The notes below the pieces were generated by a model. It saw only the letters and a program-made list of their open reading frames with translations, was not told where the DNA came from and searched no databases. This document shows, one piece after another, positions 21,895 to 32,576 of a stretch of 64,000 nucleotides of DNA. Source of the DNA: Beta vulgaris subsp. vulgaris. Its lineage: Eukaryota; Streptophyta; Magnoliopsida; Caryophyllales; Amaranthaceae. Position 1 is the first letter of the stretch; the number at the start of each line of letters is the position of its first letter. The stretch lies in assembly GCF_026745355.1 (NCBI RefSeq), contig NC_079209.1, positions 28,098,537 to 28,162,536 on the forward strand. The letters run 5' to 3'. The translations under genes were made by a program, and so were the position numbers.

Positions 21895-23424
21895 ATGGCA
21901 CCTTCCAAGAACGCCCGTAACAGATCTACCCAACCTCAACAAACTGAGAGGGAACCCTCACCCCAACCAAGGAGGTCAGCACGAACTAGATCCCCATCGG
22001 TTCATACACTGGACCCTAACCTGGAGCTCTCTCAGGAACTTCAGCCTTCTCCCTCTCGGGAAATACAACCGCTGACCCCCAACCTCTACTACAGCTGACA
22101 TTGCACTCATAGCAGCTCAGCTGCAACAAACCTTGCAACAAAGCATTATGCAGATGCTGACCACTCTCCAGCAAGGGCAAGGGCATAACCAGCTCAACCT
22201 CCAGCAACGTGAGGACAACATCCAGAGGCCCTCTCATAGGGAAGAAAGAAACCCTCGCTCCCTTCATGACCAGCCTAACCGGCAAAGGTCAGCTGCTAAG
22301 GAGAGAACTCGGTCTCAAAGGCCCCCCTCTCGGCAAGATGAGCGCCCACCTCTGGGCGAGAGGTCGGCACCTCGGGAAGCAGCTCTCCGGAGGGAGGAGA
22401 CCCATGTCTCCAGATCGCCAAGGGGAAATCCTGGCCGCAAACCGGAAGATGCTCGAAATATCCTTAACGAGAAACGTCGTAGTCAGGGATATGATGCTCG
22501 TCAGTTCCTAGATCGAAGGCTGCTCAGCGGAGGGCATGGTGACTCCGCTCAGTCCAAACCGCTAAAGCTCGGCACGGGAGTCTCAAGTTCATGACCCCGT
22601 TCAGCCGAGAAATTATTGACACCCCTACCCAGGGGAAAGTCAAAACGCCACTTATTGAACCATTCGCGGGCCTAACCGACCCGGAAGATCATATGGCCAC
22701 GTAAAGGCCCAGATGAGTGTGCAGACCAGCTGCGAGGCCACATGGTGTCGGTTCTTCCCTACCACACTGAAAGGTCTCGCGCTAAATTGGTTTCAAGAAT
22801 TGCCGGCCGGAATCATCACCGACTTCACCTACTCGAGGATATGTTTACCCATCAGTTCGTGGCCGGAAAGAGGCAAAAGAAAACTAGCTTGCACCTCATG
22901 GGGGCAAGCAAGAGAGAAGAATGAAAGTCTTGCCGACTACATAAAAAGATTCAATGAGGAGTCTCTGAAAGGTATCCGACCTACAGGACGCTGTGGCCTT
23001 TGCTGCTCTCATGTCCGGATTACAACCTGGCCGGCTAAGATGGACATTGGCTGAAAGTGAGGTCAAAACCTTCTCAGAGGCCATGGCAAAGGCTCAAAGA
23101 TTTATCCAAGCGGCGGATATTTGCCGCCACTCGGAAGAGGGAAGTAAGAAGAGAAAGGAAGAAGGAAACAACAGAGATCAGCCCAAACAGCAGAAAACGG
23201 GCGGTAGGTCGGATAGGTTCACTGATCATGGAAACGACCCTCGTTTCAAAAAATAGAAGAGAAATATACCTGGACATCAAGCACAAGTCCATGCTGCCCA
23301 ATCCCCAACCCATCCGGACCTCAGCTTACCGGAGGGACAAAAGCCAGTGGTGCGAGTACCACCGGGAATGTGGTCATACCACAAAAGATTGCAGGGAGCT
23401 GAAGAAGGGTTGGACAATCTAGCT
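21895..23424 (+). pseudogene. Tat gag (capsid and nucleocapsid), frameshifted
   Basis: The ATG at 21895 opens a Ser/Pro/Arg-rich N-terminal region that shifts frame near 22095 and continues from 22133, rich in Arg and Gln. The conserved capsid part is scattered over three frames between 22610 and 23090, with blocks such as LIEPFAGLTDPEDHM, LALNWFQELPAG, ADYIKRFNEE and MSGLQPGRLRW. A Lys-rich linker leads to the knuckle CEYHRECGHTTKDC at about 23350-23393, the Tat form of the gag zinc finger. Gag packages the RNA. I count at least five frame changes, many for an element whose LTRs are so alike. Either gag decayed fast or some indels are sequencing errors. Confidence 0.8.
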
Positions 23425-23559
23425 GACCAGGGGAAGCTGAACCGCTACCTCAAGCACACGAGTGAAGAGAAGGGAAGCAGAAGGTCGGTCAGTCCAATAG
23501 TGGGGATACTGAAGGCTACATTGGGGTCATCTCGGGTGGCTTCGCTTCGGGGGGCCTAA

Positions 23560-25307
23560 CCGGCCGAGCCAGGAAAGCTCATCTCCAAAACCTCAAGCAC
23601 CAAGTACTCGAGGTCAAACCAAGCCGGTCGGACTGTCCTGTGATGACCTTCGGGGAATCCAGTCGACCAGTCAGCGTACCCCACGATGACCCCCTGGTCA
23701 TCGAGCTCAAGGTAGCCAACTCCCGGGTAAGGCGAGTCTTGGTCGATAGTGGGTCGTCCGCTGACATCATAACTTTAGAATGCCTGAAAAAGCTGAATAC
23801 AGCGAAGAGGATGTCATACCACTCGACCAGCCACTCATAGGCTTCGGGGGTAACTCGGTACAACCCTTGGGATCGATAAAGCTTCCCACTCGGATGGGTG
23901 AGAAAGGCAAAGGCAGAAGCCTACCGATCGACTTTCTAGTGGTCGACATCCCCCTCCCATACAACATAATAATGGGGCGACCCACTCTGAACAAAACAAA
24001 AGCTGCTATCTCCACGTACCAACTCCTCATGCAGTTCGAAACAGATGAGGGGAAGGTCGGAAAAATTCAGGGAGATCAACAGGCTGGACGAGAATGCTAT
24101 GTTAATAGCTTAAAGAGCAGAACTGAGATCGACGTCCAAGAGGACTCGAAGAAGAGGAAAAAGGGAAGAAAGTTCACCAAGGAACTTGGGGGTGTACATA
24201 ACAGAAAACCCCAAACAGTACGAACGACCTCAGCCAGCTGAGGAAGACGAAGAAGTAGAGATCGGGACAGAACCCGGTCGGACTGTAAGAGTGGGCAAGG
24301 CCCTAAACCCAGAAACAAGAGCACAAGTAGTGCAAGTGCTCAGGGAATACCAGGACGTGTTCGCCTATGAGGCCTCAGAGATGCCCGGGCTTGACCCCAA
24401 AATTATGTGTCATGAGCTGAACATTAAGGAGGGATACAAGCCGGTCAAGCAAAAGCTAAGGCATCAAGGTCCGGAAAGGTGCAAAGCTGCCGCAGTGGAG
24501 GTCAAAAAATTGCTCGAGGCAGGATTCATTGAGGAATGTCAGTACTCGGAATGGCTGCTAATGTTGTAGGTGAAAAAGCCGAGTGGGGCTTGGCGCATGT
24601 GCGTGGATTTTACAGACCTGAACAAGGCCTGTCCGAAAGACAACCATCCTCTGCCCAAAATAGACAGGTTAGTCGATTCGACAGCTGGTCTGCCCTTCTA
24701 AGCTTCATGGATGCTAATGCAGGCTATCACCAAATTCCCATGGCGGACATGATCGGATTCATACCGCTTTCACCACCCCGCAAGGGGTATACTGCTATAA
24801 AATGATGCCATTCGGACTGAAAAATGCCGGAGCCACCTACCAGCGGACAGTTAATAAAATTTTCAGTGATCAGTTGGGTCGGAACATCGATGTATGTTGA
24901 CGACATGATCGTCAAAAGCAAGGCCCACCCAGACGACCTGAGGGAGACGCTGAGCACACTGAGGAAGTATCGTATGATGCTCAATCCTAAAAAGTGCGTC
25001 TTCGGAGTGAAAGGGGGTAAGTGCCTCGGATTTCTGGTAGATGAAAGGGGTATTGAGGCCAACCCCGACAAGATCAAGGCAGTTCTGGAAATGAAATCCC
25101 CCCGGAACGTCAGGGAAGTGCAGCGCCTAACCGGATGTCTAGCTGCCCTTGGACGATTCCTATCACGGTCGGCTGATAAGAGCCATTCTTTTTCAAGGCC
25201 CTTAAGAAAAAAATTCGCATGGGACGAAGAAGCTGAGCAAGCCTTCGCCTCCCTCAAACTTCATCTATCAACTCTTCCCAACTCATGTCCCCCTTGCCGG
25301 GGAAACA
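23560..25307 (+). pseudogene. Tat protease and reverse transcriptase, frameshifted
   Basis: The protease block VLVDSGSSADII (about 23736-23771), with active-site Asp-Ser-Gly, is followed by IGFGGNSVQPLGSI and MGRPTLN in another frame. The RT starts near 24300 (VLREYQDVFAYEASEMPGLD). Its frame breaks near 24565, 24600 and 24800, and continues with MPFGLKNAGATYQR and the catalytic YVDD at about 24893-24904. It then runs to the tether block FAWDEEAEQAF at about 25220, where another shift joins the intact ORF at 25308. The products would mature the polyprotein and copy RNA to cDNA. The catalytic residues survive but the frame does not. Confidence 0.82.
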
Positions 25308-27410
25308 TTGTTTGTATACTTGGCCGTATCCGAATACGCCCTAAGTGCCGTTCTGGTAGCCGAAAGGGAAGGGACGCAGCACCCGGTCTACTTCATAAGC
25401 CATGCCTTCCGAGGGGCAGAAGCAAAATATAGTGAGGTGGAGAAGATGGTCTTCGCCCTCGTCATGGCTAGTAGAAAGCTGAAACCATACTTCCAAGCCC
25501 ATCAAATCAAGGTCCTTACCGGACAGCCTCTCCGCAAGGTCATAGAAAGCAGGAACCACTCCAGTCGGATGACTGATTGGGCTGACCAGTTGGCTGATTT
25601 CGGCCTGGAATATGAGCCCAGAAGGGCCATCAAAGCTCAAGCCTTGGCGGACTTCATAACTGAATGCACAACTCGGCCCCCGGTCGGCCAGAATGAAGAG
25701 TGGGAACTATACGTGGATGGTTCTTCCACCAAGTCAGGATGTGGGGCGGGGCTAGTGCTTAAGCCCCCGGTCGGAGAAAAAATGGAGTATGCAATCAAAT
25801 TCGAGTTCCTGGGGTCGAACAATGAAGCGGAATATGAGGCTCTCATCCTCGGACTTCAGCTGTGCATTCTTGCAGGGGCCACGGCCATTGAGGCCCGATC
25901 AGACTCCCAACTTATAGTCGGTCAGGTCTCGGGAGAGTATGAGGCTAAGGAGGACAATATGAGAATGTACCTGGCCAAGGCACAAGAGTTCATCAAAAAA
26001 CTCTCCCATTTCCGCATCAGCCACATACCCAGGTCGGAGAATCAACAAGCCGACGCTCTAGCTCGTATGGCTAGTTCGGCAGAGGGCTCAGCCCCTCGGA
26101 CTATCATGTGGGAGGTGCTCCGCCAGCCCAGCATAAATGCCAAGGAACAGTTGATTCTAGACCGAACGACCACTTGGATGGATGAGGTGGTCGGATACTT
26201 AAGGGATGGAGTCCTCCCAGCAGATGCCAAAGAAGCAGAAAGGATAAAGCACCGAGCAGGTTGGTTCTTATGGCATGACGAGCAGCTCTACAAGAAATCA
26301 TACACGCACCCATTGCTGAAGTGTGTGACCCCTGAAGAAGGTAATTACATTCTAAGGGAAATACACCAAGGGGCGTGTAGCAGCCATCAAGGGGGGAGAA
26401 CCATAGCAGGGAAAGCTCTAAGGGCTGGGTATTACTGGCCTACCCTCAAGGCGGATGCCCAAGAATTGGTGAAAAGATGCCCATCTTGCCAAATCCATTC
26501 GGATATTCCCAGATCCCCAGCTACCCCCCTCAATCCCATTCAAGCAGTTCTACCGTTTGACAAATGGGGCATGGACCTGCTCGGCCCATTTCCACCAGCA
26601 TCGGGTCAGCGGAAGTTCTTGATAGTGGCCATAGACTATTTCACCAAGTGGACTGAAGCCGAACCCCTTGCCTCCATCACTGACAAACAGGTCCAAGCCT
26701 TCATCTGGAGGAACATAATCACAAGGTTTGGAGTGCCCCGAGCCCTGGTCTCGGACAATGGTCGGCAATTCAACAGTGGACCAACTCGGGAATATTGTGC
26801 TCGTTTTGGAATACAGACCAGGTTCTCTGCCGTGTCCCGACCACAAACTAACGGCCAAGCCGAAGCGGCTAATAAGATAGTGCTCAAGGGGATCAAAAAA
26901 TCCCTTGACGCAGCGAAAGGGGCTTGGGTAGACGACCTGCCTGGAGTTTTGTGGTCTGCTCGGACAACGGTAAAGGAGGCAACGGGACACTCCCCGTTCG
27001 GACTAGTCTACGGTAGTGAGGCAGTACTACCCGTAGAGGTCGGTATCCCATCACCTCGGATCACCTTCTATGACTTCGAGCAAAATGAAGAAGAAAAGCC
27101 CGTCAACCTCGACCTGCTGCCAGAAACAAGGGGCAACTCATTGTTAAGGTCGATCCGCTACAAGCAAAGAGTAACTCGGCAGTTCAACCGTCGAGTCAAG
27201 TCAAGGCCGATCCAGCTCGGAGATTGGGTGGTCAGGAAGGTCGAAGCTACGGGGCTATCCCATCTGAAAGGCAAACTAGGGGCCAACTGGGACGGTCCTT
27301 ACAAGGTAACCAAAGTCATCAAGCCTGGTACATTTCAGCTCGAGAATCCTGAAGGCATACCACTTGCTCGGCCATGGAATCTGGATAATCTAAAGAAATA
27401 CTATGTTTAG
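25308..27410 (+). CDS. Tat pol: RNase H, second RNase H, integrase
   Basis: An unbroken 700-codon frame. Residues 1-118 are the ordinary gypsy RNase H (YALSAVLV, HAFRGAEAKYSEVEK). Residues 132-262 are a second, archaeal-type RNase H beginning WELYVDGSS with SNNEAEYEAL, RSDSQLIVGQ and ENQQADALARMAS. The integrase zinc domain has His353, His360, Cys391 and Cys394, and the core has Asp423 (MDLLGPF), Asp483 (VSDNGRQF) and Glu519 (GQAEAANK), a D,D35E spacing. A C-terminal GDWVV, NWDGPYKV and TFQLE block follows. The frame really starts upstream: residue 1 is only the first Met after the frameshift near 25300. The enzymes remove RNA from the hybrid and insert the cDNA. This part appears functional. 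Confidence 0.92.
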   Translation: MFVYLAVSEYALSAVLVAEREGTQHPVYFISHAFRGAEAKYSEVEKMVFALVMASRKLKPYFQAHQIKVLTGQPLRKVIESRNHSSRMTDWADQLADFGLEYEPRRAIKAQALADFITECTTRPPVGQNEEWELYVDGSSTKSGCGAGLVLKPPVGEKMEYAIKFEFLGSNNEAEYEALILGLQLCILAGATAIEARSDSQLIVGQVSGEYEAKEDNMRMYLAKAQEFIKKLSHFRISHIPRSENQQADALARMASSAEGSAPRTIMWEVLRQPSINAKEQLILDRTTTWMDEVVGYLRDGVLPADAKEAERIKHRAGWFLWHDEQLYKKSYTHPLLKCVTPEEGNYILREIHQGACSSHQGGRTIAGKALRAGYYWPTLKADAQELVKRCPSCQIHSDIPRSPATPLNPIQAVLPFDKWGMDLLGPFPPASGQRKFLIVAIDYFTKWTEAEPLASITDKQVQAFIWRNIITRFGVPRALVSDNGRQFNSGPTREYCARFGIQTRFSAVSRPQTNGQAEAANKIVLKGIKKSLDAAKGAWVDDLPGVLWSARTTVKEATGHSPFGLVYGSEAVLPVEVGIPSPRITFYDFEQNEEEKPVNLDLLPETRGNSLLRSIRYKQRVTRQFNRRVKSRPIQLGDWVVRKVEATGLSHLKGKLGANWDGPYKVTKVIKPGTFQLENPEGIPLARPWNLDNLKKYYV

Positions 27411-27868
27411 TCAATTGCAATTAGGGGCATATAGCCGAGATACTGGCCAGACGTGGCATGTAGTCACTCGGTTTGTAAGACTTAACCAGTCAATCTTCTA
27501 TGTTATAAAAAGACTTAACCAGTCAATCTGCTAAGTTATAAAAAGACTTAGCCAGTCATTTCAATTGTTCAAATTAAACTTAACCAGTTTTAATTGCTCG
27601 AATTTAGCCCGATCAACTATATTCTTCGAAACTTAACCAGTTTCAATCACAAGTTGTTCGAGTTAAATCCGACCAGTACTATCAAGCAAAACTTAACCAG
27701 TACGAGAATCTATACTTGAAGCAAAAATTGCAATTGACAATCATAAAAGGTGCTCGGATAAAATAAAAAGAGACTTTTTCATTAAAGTTAGAAAAATATT
27801 ACATCCTAAAACCTTGGAACTACCAAGGTTAAAAGCAAAAAGAAAAACAATACAAGGCAAAGCAAAGC
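27411..27868. repeat. Spacer between convergent genes with short repeats
   Basis: ACTTAACCAGT and close variants recur about seven times from 27480 to 27710, with an adjoining TTATAAAAAGACTTA repeat near the left end. The stretch separates the 3' end of pol (plus) from the 3' end of the antisense gene (minus), so both transcripts should end or overlap here. Confidence 0.55.
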
Positions 27869-30406
27869 CTAAACTACAGGGGGGTCGGTCTGATCGTTAG
27901 TACTCCCGTGATGCTCCTCAGACCTGGCCACCCCTTGGCCCTGATCATCCTCAGCCGCCTCCGCATCTTCATCATCATCATCATCATCTTCATCATCATC
28001 CGAGAGGGCGATGCGCAGCTCGGAGAGTATGGCCTGATCCTCCTCCTTTAAAAGAGCTTCGTAGCTCCCCATGACCTCGGACCAAGGAAGAGAAGGATGC
28101 GATCTCCCCAGGGCCGCTTTCATCCTCTTGAGGGCGTCATCTACCCCCATTTTCTGGGCAGTAGAGCCGACCTCGTTGACGAACCATTCACAGGCCTTGG
28201 TCTCCTTCCAACCCGCAAACCATTGGTCCTCGGTCTTGGGAGCCTTTTCTAGCTCCGCCAGCTGGAACCGCAGCTCGGTAATCTTGCCCTCAGCCTCTAC
28301 AACTCTGGCTTCAGCAGCCGTCTTGGCAATCACGGCCTCGTCCCTCTCCTTGATGAGCGCCTGCTTGGCCAAATCCCATTGGGCCCGCTCGGCCTTAAAA
28401 TCTTCCTGGTCCCGATCAATGCAGCGCTTAGCGTTGACGAGGTCGGCCTCGGCTATCCTTTGGCCCTCCTTGGCAGCGCGAAGCTCCTCGTAGTGCTTTT
28501 TACCTCGAGCCTCCAAGTCAGATACCTTGTCGGCCAGGTGCACCTTGTTCCGAGCCACATTGACCAGCCGAGCAGAGAACTACAATAACAAAATGATCAG
28601 TACTTGGCAAAGAAAAACGGCGAAGTTAAAGGCGAGAGGGGCTCACCTCAACCCAGCTACGGAAGAGGTCGTTCGTCTCCTCCGGGCCGCTGGACTGCGC
28701 AATGTATTCCCGGTCGGTGGGACTGTACAGGCACTCGACCGCATTCATCCAACGGGTGTCGAGCCCGTGGGCATCCAATTCGGCGAACGGTTTGGCCAAC
28801 GCAAGGTTGAGCTCCTCCGGGTCGTCATGAGGGCGAGGAGTGGCCGGCGTATATTGAGGACTCTGAACCGATCGGAAATCCTCAGAATGGACCGAAATCC
28901 GAGTCCCCTCAGACCTGTCTGCCCGCTCCTCCGGTCGGGGACTATTGACTTCGACAGATTTGGCCTTTTTAGCCTTTTCGTCCTGGGACTTGGCCAACGC
29001 CTTCTCAGTCTTAGCCACTTTCTGAGGATCCCGCTCTTTCCTCTTCTTGGAAGCCTTGGGCTTCGACGGATCCTGCAAAGTTTCAATATCAGCTCGGAAC
29101 TAGCAAGAAAAAGTACTCGGCCAAAACCCGAGACATACCTTTGGAGGGTTGGGAACCCCGATTTTCTTGGCCTTCAACTCGGCTTTGAGCTGGGCCGCCC
29201 TCATTGCTGCATAGTTCAACTTCTCAGCCATTTCAGGGTCGGATTCCAAGAGACGCGTCAAGGAACAAGCTGCAAAGAGAAACATATTGTTATGAAGTTG
29301 CAATATAAACATAAACAAACATGCAAAATGACCCCCTCGGCCGATTACCCCTGGGGAATGTCCGGCTAAGCCCGACCGCCGACAGCAAGTGCTCGCTCTT
29401 GAACAAGCGGCAGCTCGGTATCCAGTTGCTGGCTACATAAACCTCCCCCCCTTGAACAATTTGGGCCTCGGTTTGTAGGTAAATAGCCGCAATGGCTTCC
29501 TCTTCGGACATCTCCGGAACCCTGAAGTTAAGCTCGTGGTTGGGTTCGACATCCGGTCGGACTGTGGGGATCCCCCAGTCCCCTCCAAAATAGACGAAGG
29601 CAAACTCCCTCCTGAATCCTTTCTGAGAAGTGGGCAAGTCGAGTACTACCTTATAACCCTGTCGGGCTTGGAAATACCACCAACCCGGACCATTATCCCC
29701 CGTTGACATCTCGACCAACTTAAACATGTTGTGCCATAAGGTGATGGTCGGTCGAACACTCAGCATGGCACATACTGTCTGAACCACAACGATTCCTCCC
29801 CAGGAGTTCGGAGAGATCTGACTTATACACAGATTATATGCATTGAGGAGGTCCTTCACAAAGGAAGTCAGCGGAAACCGGAGCCCCATCTCCATAGACT
29901 TGTAATACACTGCGGTACAGCCCGGAGGGGGGGTGAGAACAGTGTGATGGGCCTCTGGTCGGACAAGCATATAGGGATCCCTTATCTGAAACCTTGCAGC
30001 CTGCCCCCTCGGATCATCAATAAGGGCCTTCATCAGTGCAGGGAGCGGAAACTTAGACCCCGGTCCTCCTTTCGGATCCGGATCCGGAAACTCCGGTCGG
30101 CCAGAGGTTGACACTTCTTCGCTATCCGACATCGTCACCCTCCACTACACCATCAGCAAGGTATTTATCTAAGTAACTGGCTTTAGAAGAAAAGGCCAGG
30201 GACACTTCCCAAGGGAAGGGAACGGCGCCCTCGGCCTCTTCCTCTAGTGACGATGAGGGGCTCGGAAGCAGAACCGCGTCGGGAACGGCCGAGGGGTCGG
30301 GGCAACTTATTAAGGTCAACACCAACGTTATTCCCATCCCCCTCACCTCCTCGAACCAATAGGGAGGTGAGGTCGGAGGTGTCACCGACTCGGACGATTC
30401 TCCCAT
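27869..30406 (-). CDS. Antisense spliced gene of the Tat element (gypsy-type Transposase_28-like)
   Basis: Four exons are read on the minus strand: 30138-29349, 29269-29139, 29072-28647 and 28579-27869. All introns have GT-AG borders and the joins keep the frame (phase 1 at the first, phase 0 at the others), giving about 685 residues. Exon 1 carries a block around VKDLLNAYNLCISQISPNSW that resembles Pfam Transposase_28, called a putative gypsy-type transposon domain, of unknown function. Exon 2 is short and charged. Exon 3 is Lys/Glu-rich. Exon 4 is a long predicted coiled coil (Ala/Glu/Lys-rich, about residues 10-110 of the exon) ending in an Asp/Glu tract. An ATG at 30406 (MGESSES) opens 94 codons that end at 30122 in a different frame; one base would join them to exon 1, so the original N-terminus was probably there. 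The role is unknown, and no catalytic motif is seen. Confidence 0.75.
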
Positions 30407-30605
30407 TATTGTATTGACAAGGGAGTCGACCGAGGTTATTGAAAAGAAAAAGCGAAATAAAACTAAAAAGGCAAGAGCGTACCTGGTCGGACGATGGAAA
30501 CCGGAGAAATTGCAGAAACTTAGAGAGAAGCGAGAGCTTTTAGAGAGAGAAAGTGAAGAAGTTTTGAAAGATTTGGCACAAATGATTTCTCTCTCCTCTC
30601 CGTAC

Positions 30606-30615
30606 AAATATATAG
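30606..30615 (-). promoter_or_regulatory. TATA box of the antisense Tat gene
   Basis: On the minus strand CTATATATTTG lies about 200 bp upstream of the ATG at 30406, followed by a CT-rich leader (30590-30480). The leader holds a possible donor CCAG/GTACGC at about 30480. This places an internal promoter on the strand opposite to gag-pol. Confidence 0.55.
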
Positions 30616-30771
30616 GCGTGCCTCGGGACGCGTCTCTCCATAAACCTATCAGGTGCCTCCACATGGCCAATGGAAGATGAAACGTCAAAATTTCCAGAAA
30701 GTCCCATCCAGCTCAACTACCCAGCTAAGAAACGCCATGTGGCAAGCCACTGGTTTCCAGCTCAAAGTTAT

Positions 30772-31700
30772 CCGGTCGGCCTCTCCAGGGCATGTTAGCC
30801 CCTGTCCGAGCAGCGCCCGTCAATCCAACACCCGGTCGGTCAAGCTGGGGCTCCCTCACCCTTTGCCCGACCAGGACTCTGCTTGCCTTCTTCACTTAGC
30901 CAAATTTGCTGAGTGCTAAGGGAGCATCCGGTCGGCCTCTCCAGGGCATGTTAGCCCCTGTCCGAGCAGCGCCCGTCAATCCAACACCCGGTCGGTCAAG
31001 CTGGGGCTCCCTCACCCTTTGCCCGACCAGGTCTCTGCTTGCTTTTTCACTTAGCCAAATTTGCTAAGTGCTAGGGAGCATCCGGTCGGCCTCTCCAGGG
31101 CATGTTAGCCCCTGTCCGAGCAGCGCCCGTCAATCCAACACCCGGTCGGTCAAGCTGGGGCTCCCTCACCCTTTGCCCGACCAGGTCTCTGCTTGCCTTC
31201 TTCACTTAGCCAAATTTGCTAAGTGCTAGGGAGCATCCGGTCGGCCTCTCCAGGGCATGTTAGCCCCTGTCCGAGCAGCGCCCGTCACTCCAGCACCCGG
31301 TCGGTCACATGGGGCTCCCTCACCCTTTGCCCGACCAGGTCCCCGCTCGCCTCCTTCACTTAGCCAAATTTGCTAAGTGCTAGGGAGCGCCCGGTCGGCC
31401 TCTCCAGGGCTCATTAGCCCCTGTCCGAGCTGCACTCGTCATCTGGAACCCGGTCGGTCACATGGGGCTACCTTACCCTTTGTCCGACCAGGTCTCTACA
31501 ACTCTCCTTACTCGGTCGGTAAAACCAAATACTAGAGGGTACCTGGTCGGCTTCTCAAGGGTCATTAACCCCCGTCCGAGTCACGCCTGCCTATCCGGAC
31601 CTGGTCGGTCTAGCAAGGGGCTCCTTGGCCCTTGTCCGAGCCAGCTCCCTCTCCAAAGACCTGGTCGGTCACGAGCTGCTTGGGGCTAAGAGCACCCGGT
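30772..31700. repeat. 155-bp tandem repeats in Tat 3' region
   Basis: The unit start CCGGTCGGCCTCTCCAGGG recurs at 30772, 30928, 31082, 31237 and 31391, and as a variant at about 31543: spacings of 156, 154, 155, 154 and 152 bp. The first four units are nearly identical and the later ones diverge. They lie between the antisense promoter and the 3' LTR. Tat elements are known for variable tandem repeats at this place, and some have been proposed as sources of satellites. Confidence 0.9.
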
Positions 31701-31739
31701 CGGCACCTTCCCGACCTGGTCTCCTTCCGATCTCCTTCA

Positions 31740-32090
31740 TGGAGGTCGGCCTAATTGGAACTACGAATATCATAGACCTGGTCGGCGCCTTCCCGACCTG
31801 GTCTCCTTCTGATCTAACTTCATGGAGGTCGGACCAACTGATCCTTCTGATCTCACTTCATGGAGGTCGGACCAGCTGAACCCGCGAATCAGACCTGGTC
31901 GGCGCCTTCCCGACCTGGTCCCCTTCTGATCTCCCTTCATGGAGGTCGGACCAGCTGAACCCGCGAATCAGACCTGGTCCCCTTCTGATCTCCCTTCATG
32001 GAGGTCGGACCAACTGAACCTGCGAATCAGACCTGGTCGGCGCCTTCCCGACCTGGTCTCCTTCTGGCTTTTCCTTACTGAGGTCGGTCA
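31740..32090. repeat. Second tandem array, nested short units
   Basis: The phrase GACCTGGTC(GGCGCCTTCCCGACCTGGTC)CCCTTCTGATCTC, then TTCATGGAGGTCGGACCA, recurs at about 31774, 31891, 31971 and 32030 with the bracketed part present or absent. This gives a mixed period of about 60-117 bp. It lies directly before the 3' LTR. Confidence 0.8.
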
Positions 32091-32167
32091 GATGAGAAAA
32101 CTCTACGCCACCAAGAGGCTTCACCCGGTCGGACGGCTCTTCTGCCTCTTCCTGGCGTGGGGCTAAA

Positions 32168-32571
32168 TGTTTGGGCCCATTAAATCCTTCCAAGGAAATC
32201 ATGCCGCGTGGCACCGCCACCTAAGGATCGTGGGGCCCACCAGAATCATCCTTTGAAAAGGTATCACCAATCCCCAAGTGAGCTGTCATGTCCAGCACAC
32301 CACTTTATGGAAATTCTCACCACTATAAATACCTCTTGTCCCATCAATGCAAAGGTATTGAATACTCACCTAACTAACTTGAGTTTCTCACTCTAGATTC
32401 TCTCTCTACCTCAATCATCAACTGACTTGAGCGTCGGAGGGGCGATCCCGGAACAACCCCGGGTAGTTTTTCTGTGTTTTGCAGGTTTCCGGTGAACTGA
32501 TAACCAACCCTGCTCGGACCTAAAGGACTTGTTCAGCACAGATTATTAACCTTAATTTCTAGACAGAAACA
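32168..32571 (+). repeat. 3' LTR of Tat element
   Basis: A 404-bp copy of the 5' LTR with about 8-10 differences, mostly one- or two-base changes. It is preceded by a purine-rich GTGGGGCTAAA, the likely second-strand primer site, and followed by AGAGG. Confidence 0.95.
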
Positions 32572-32576
32572 AGAGG

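Larger units (their letters stand above)
21384..32576 (+). mobile_element. Tat-type Ty3/gypsy LTR retrotransposon, 11.2 kb
   Basis: LTRs lie at 21389-21793 and 32168-32571, with the identical 5-bp AGAGG at 21384-21388 and 32572-32576. The interior has a TGGCGCC-type primer site, gag, protease, reverse transcriptase, RNase H, a second RNase H and integrase on the plus strand. The second RNase H between the first and the integrase is a hallmark of the Tat lineage. A convergent antisense gene and tandem repeats fill the 4.7 kb downstream of pol, also typical of Tat elements. The LTRs differ at only about 8-10 positions, so the insertion is recent, yet gag and the protease/RT part carry many frameshifts. 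Confidence 0.93.

Noticed and set aside
22016..23313. Minus-strand ORFs opposite Tat gag
   Set aside because: They oppose recognisable gag blocks and carry no domain of their own.
28071..29369. Plus-strand ORFs of 140 and 280 codons opposite the antisense gene
   Set aside because: The minus strand has matching splice sites, phases and a domain; the plus frames show neither and are mirror frames of it.
30772..32090. Regularly spaced repeats, CRISPR-like at first sight
   Set aside because: Units are 155 bp in direct tandem with no unique spacers, in plant retrotransposon sequence.
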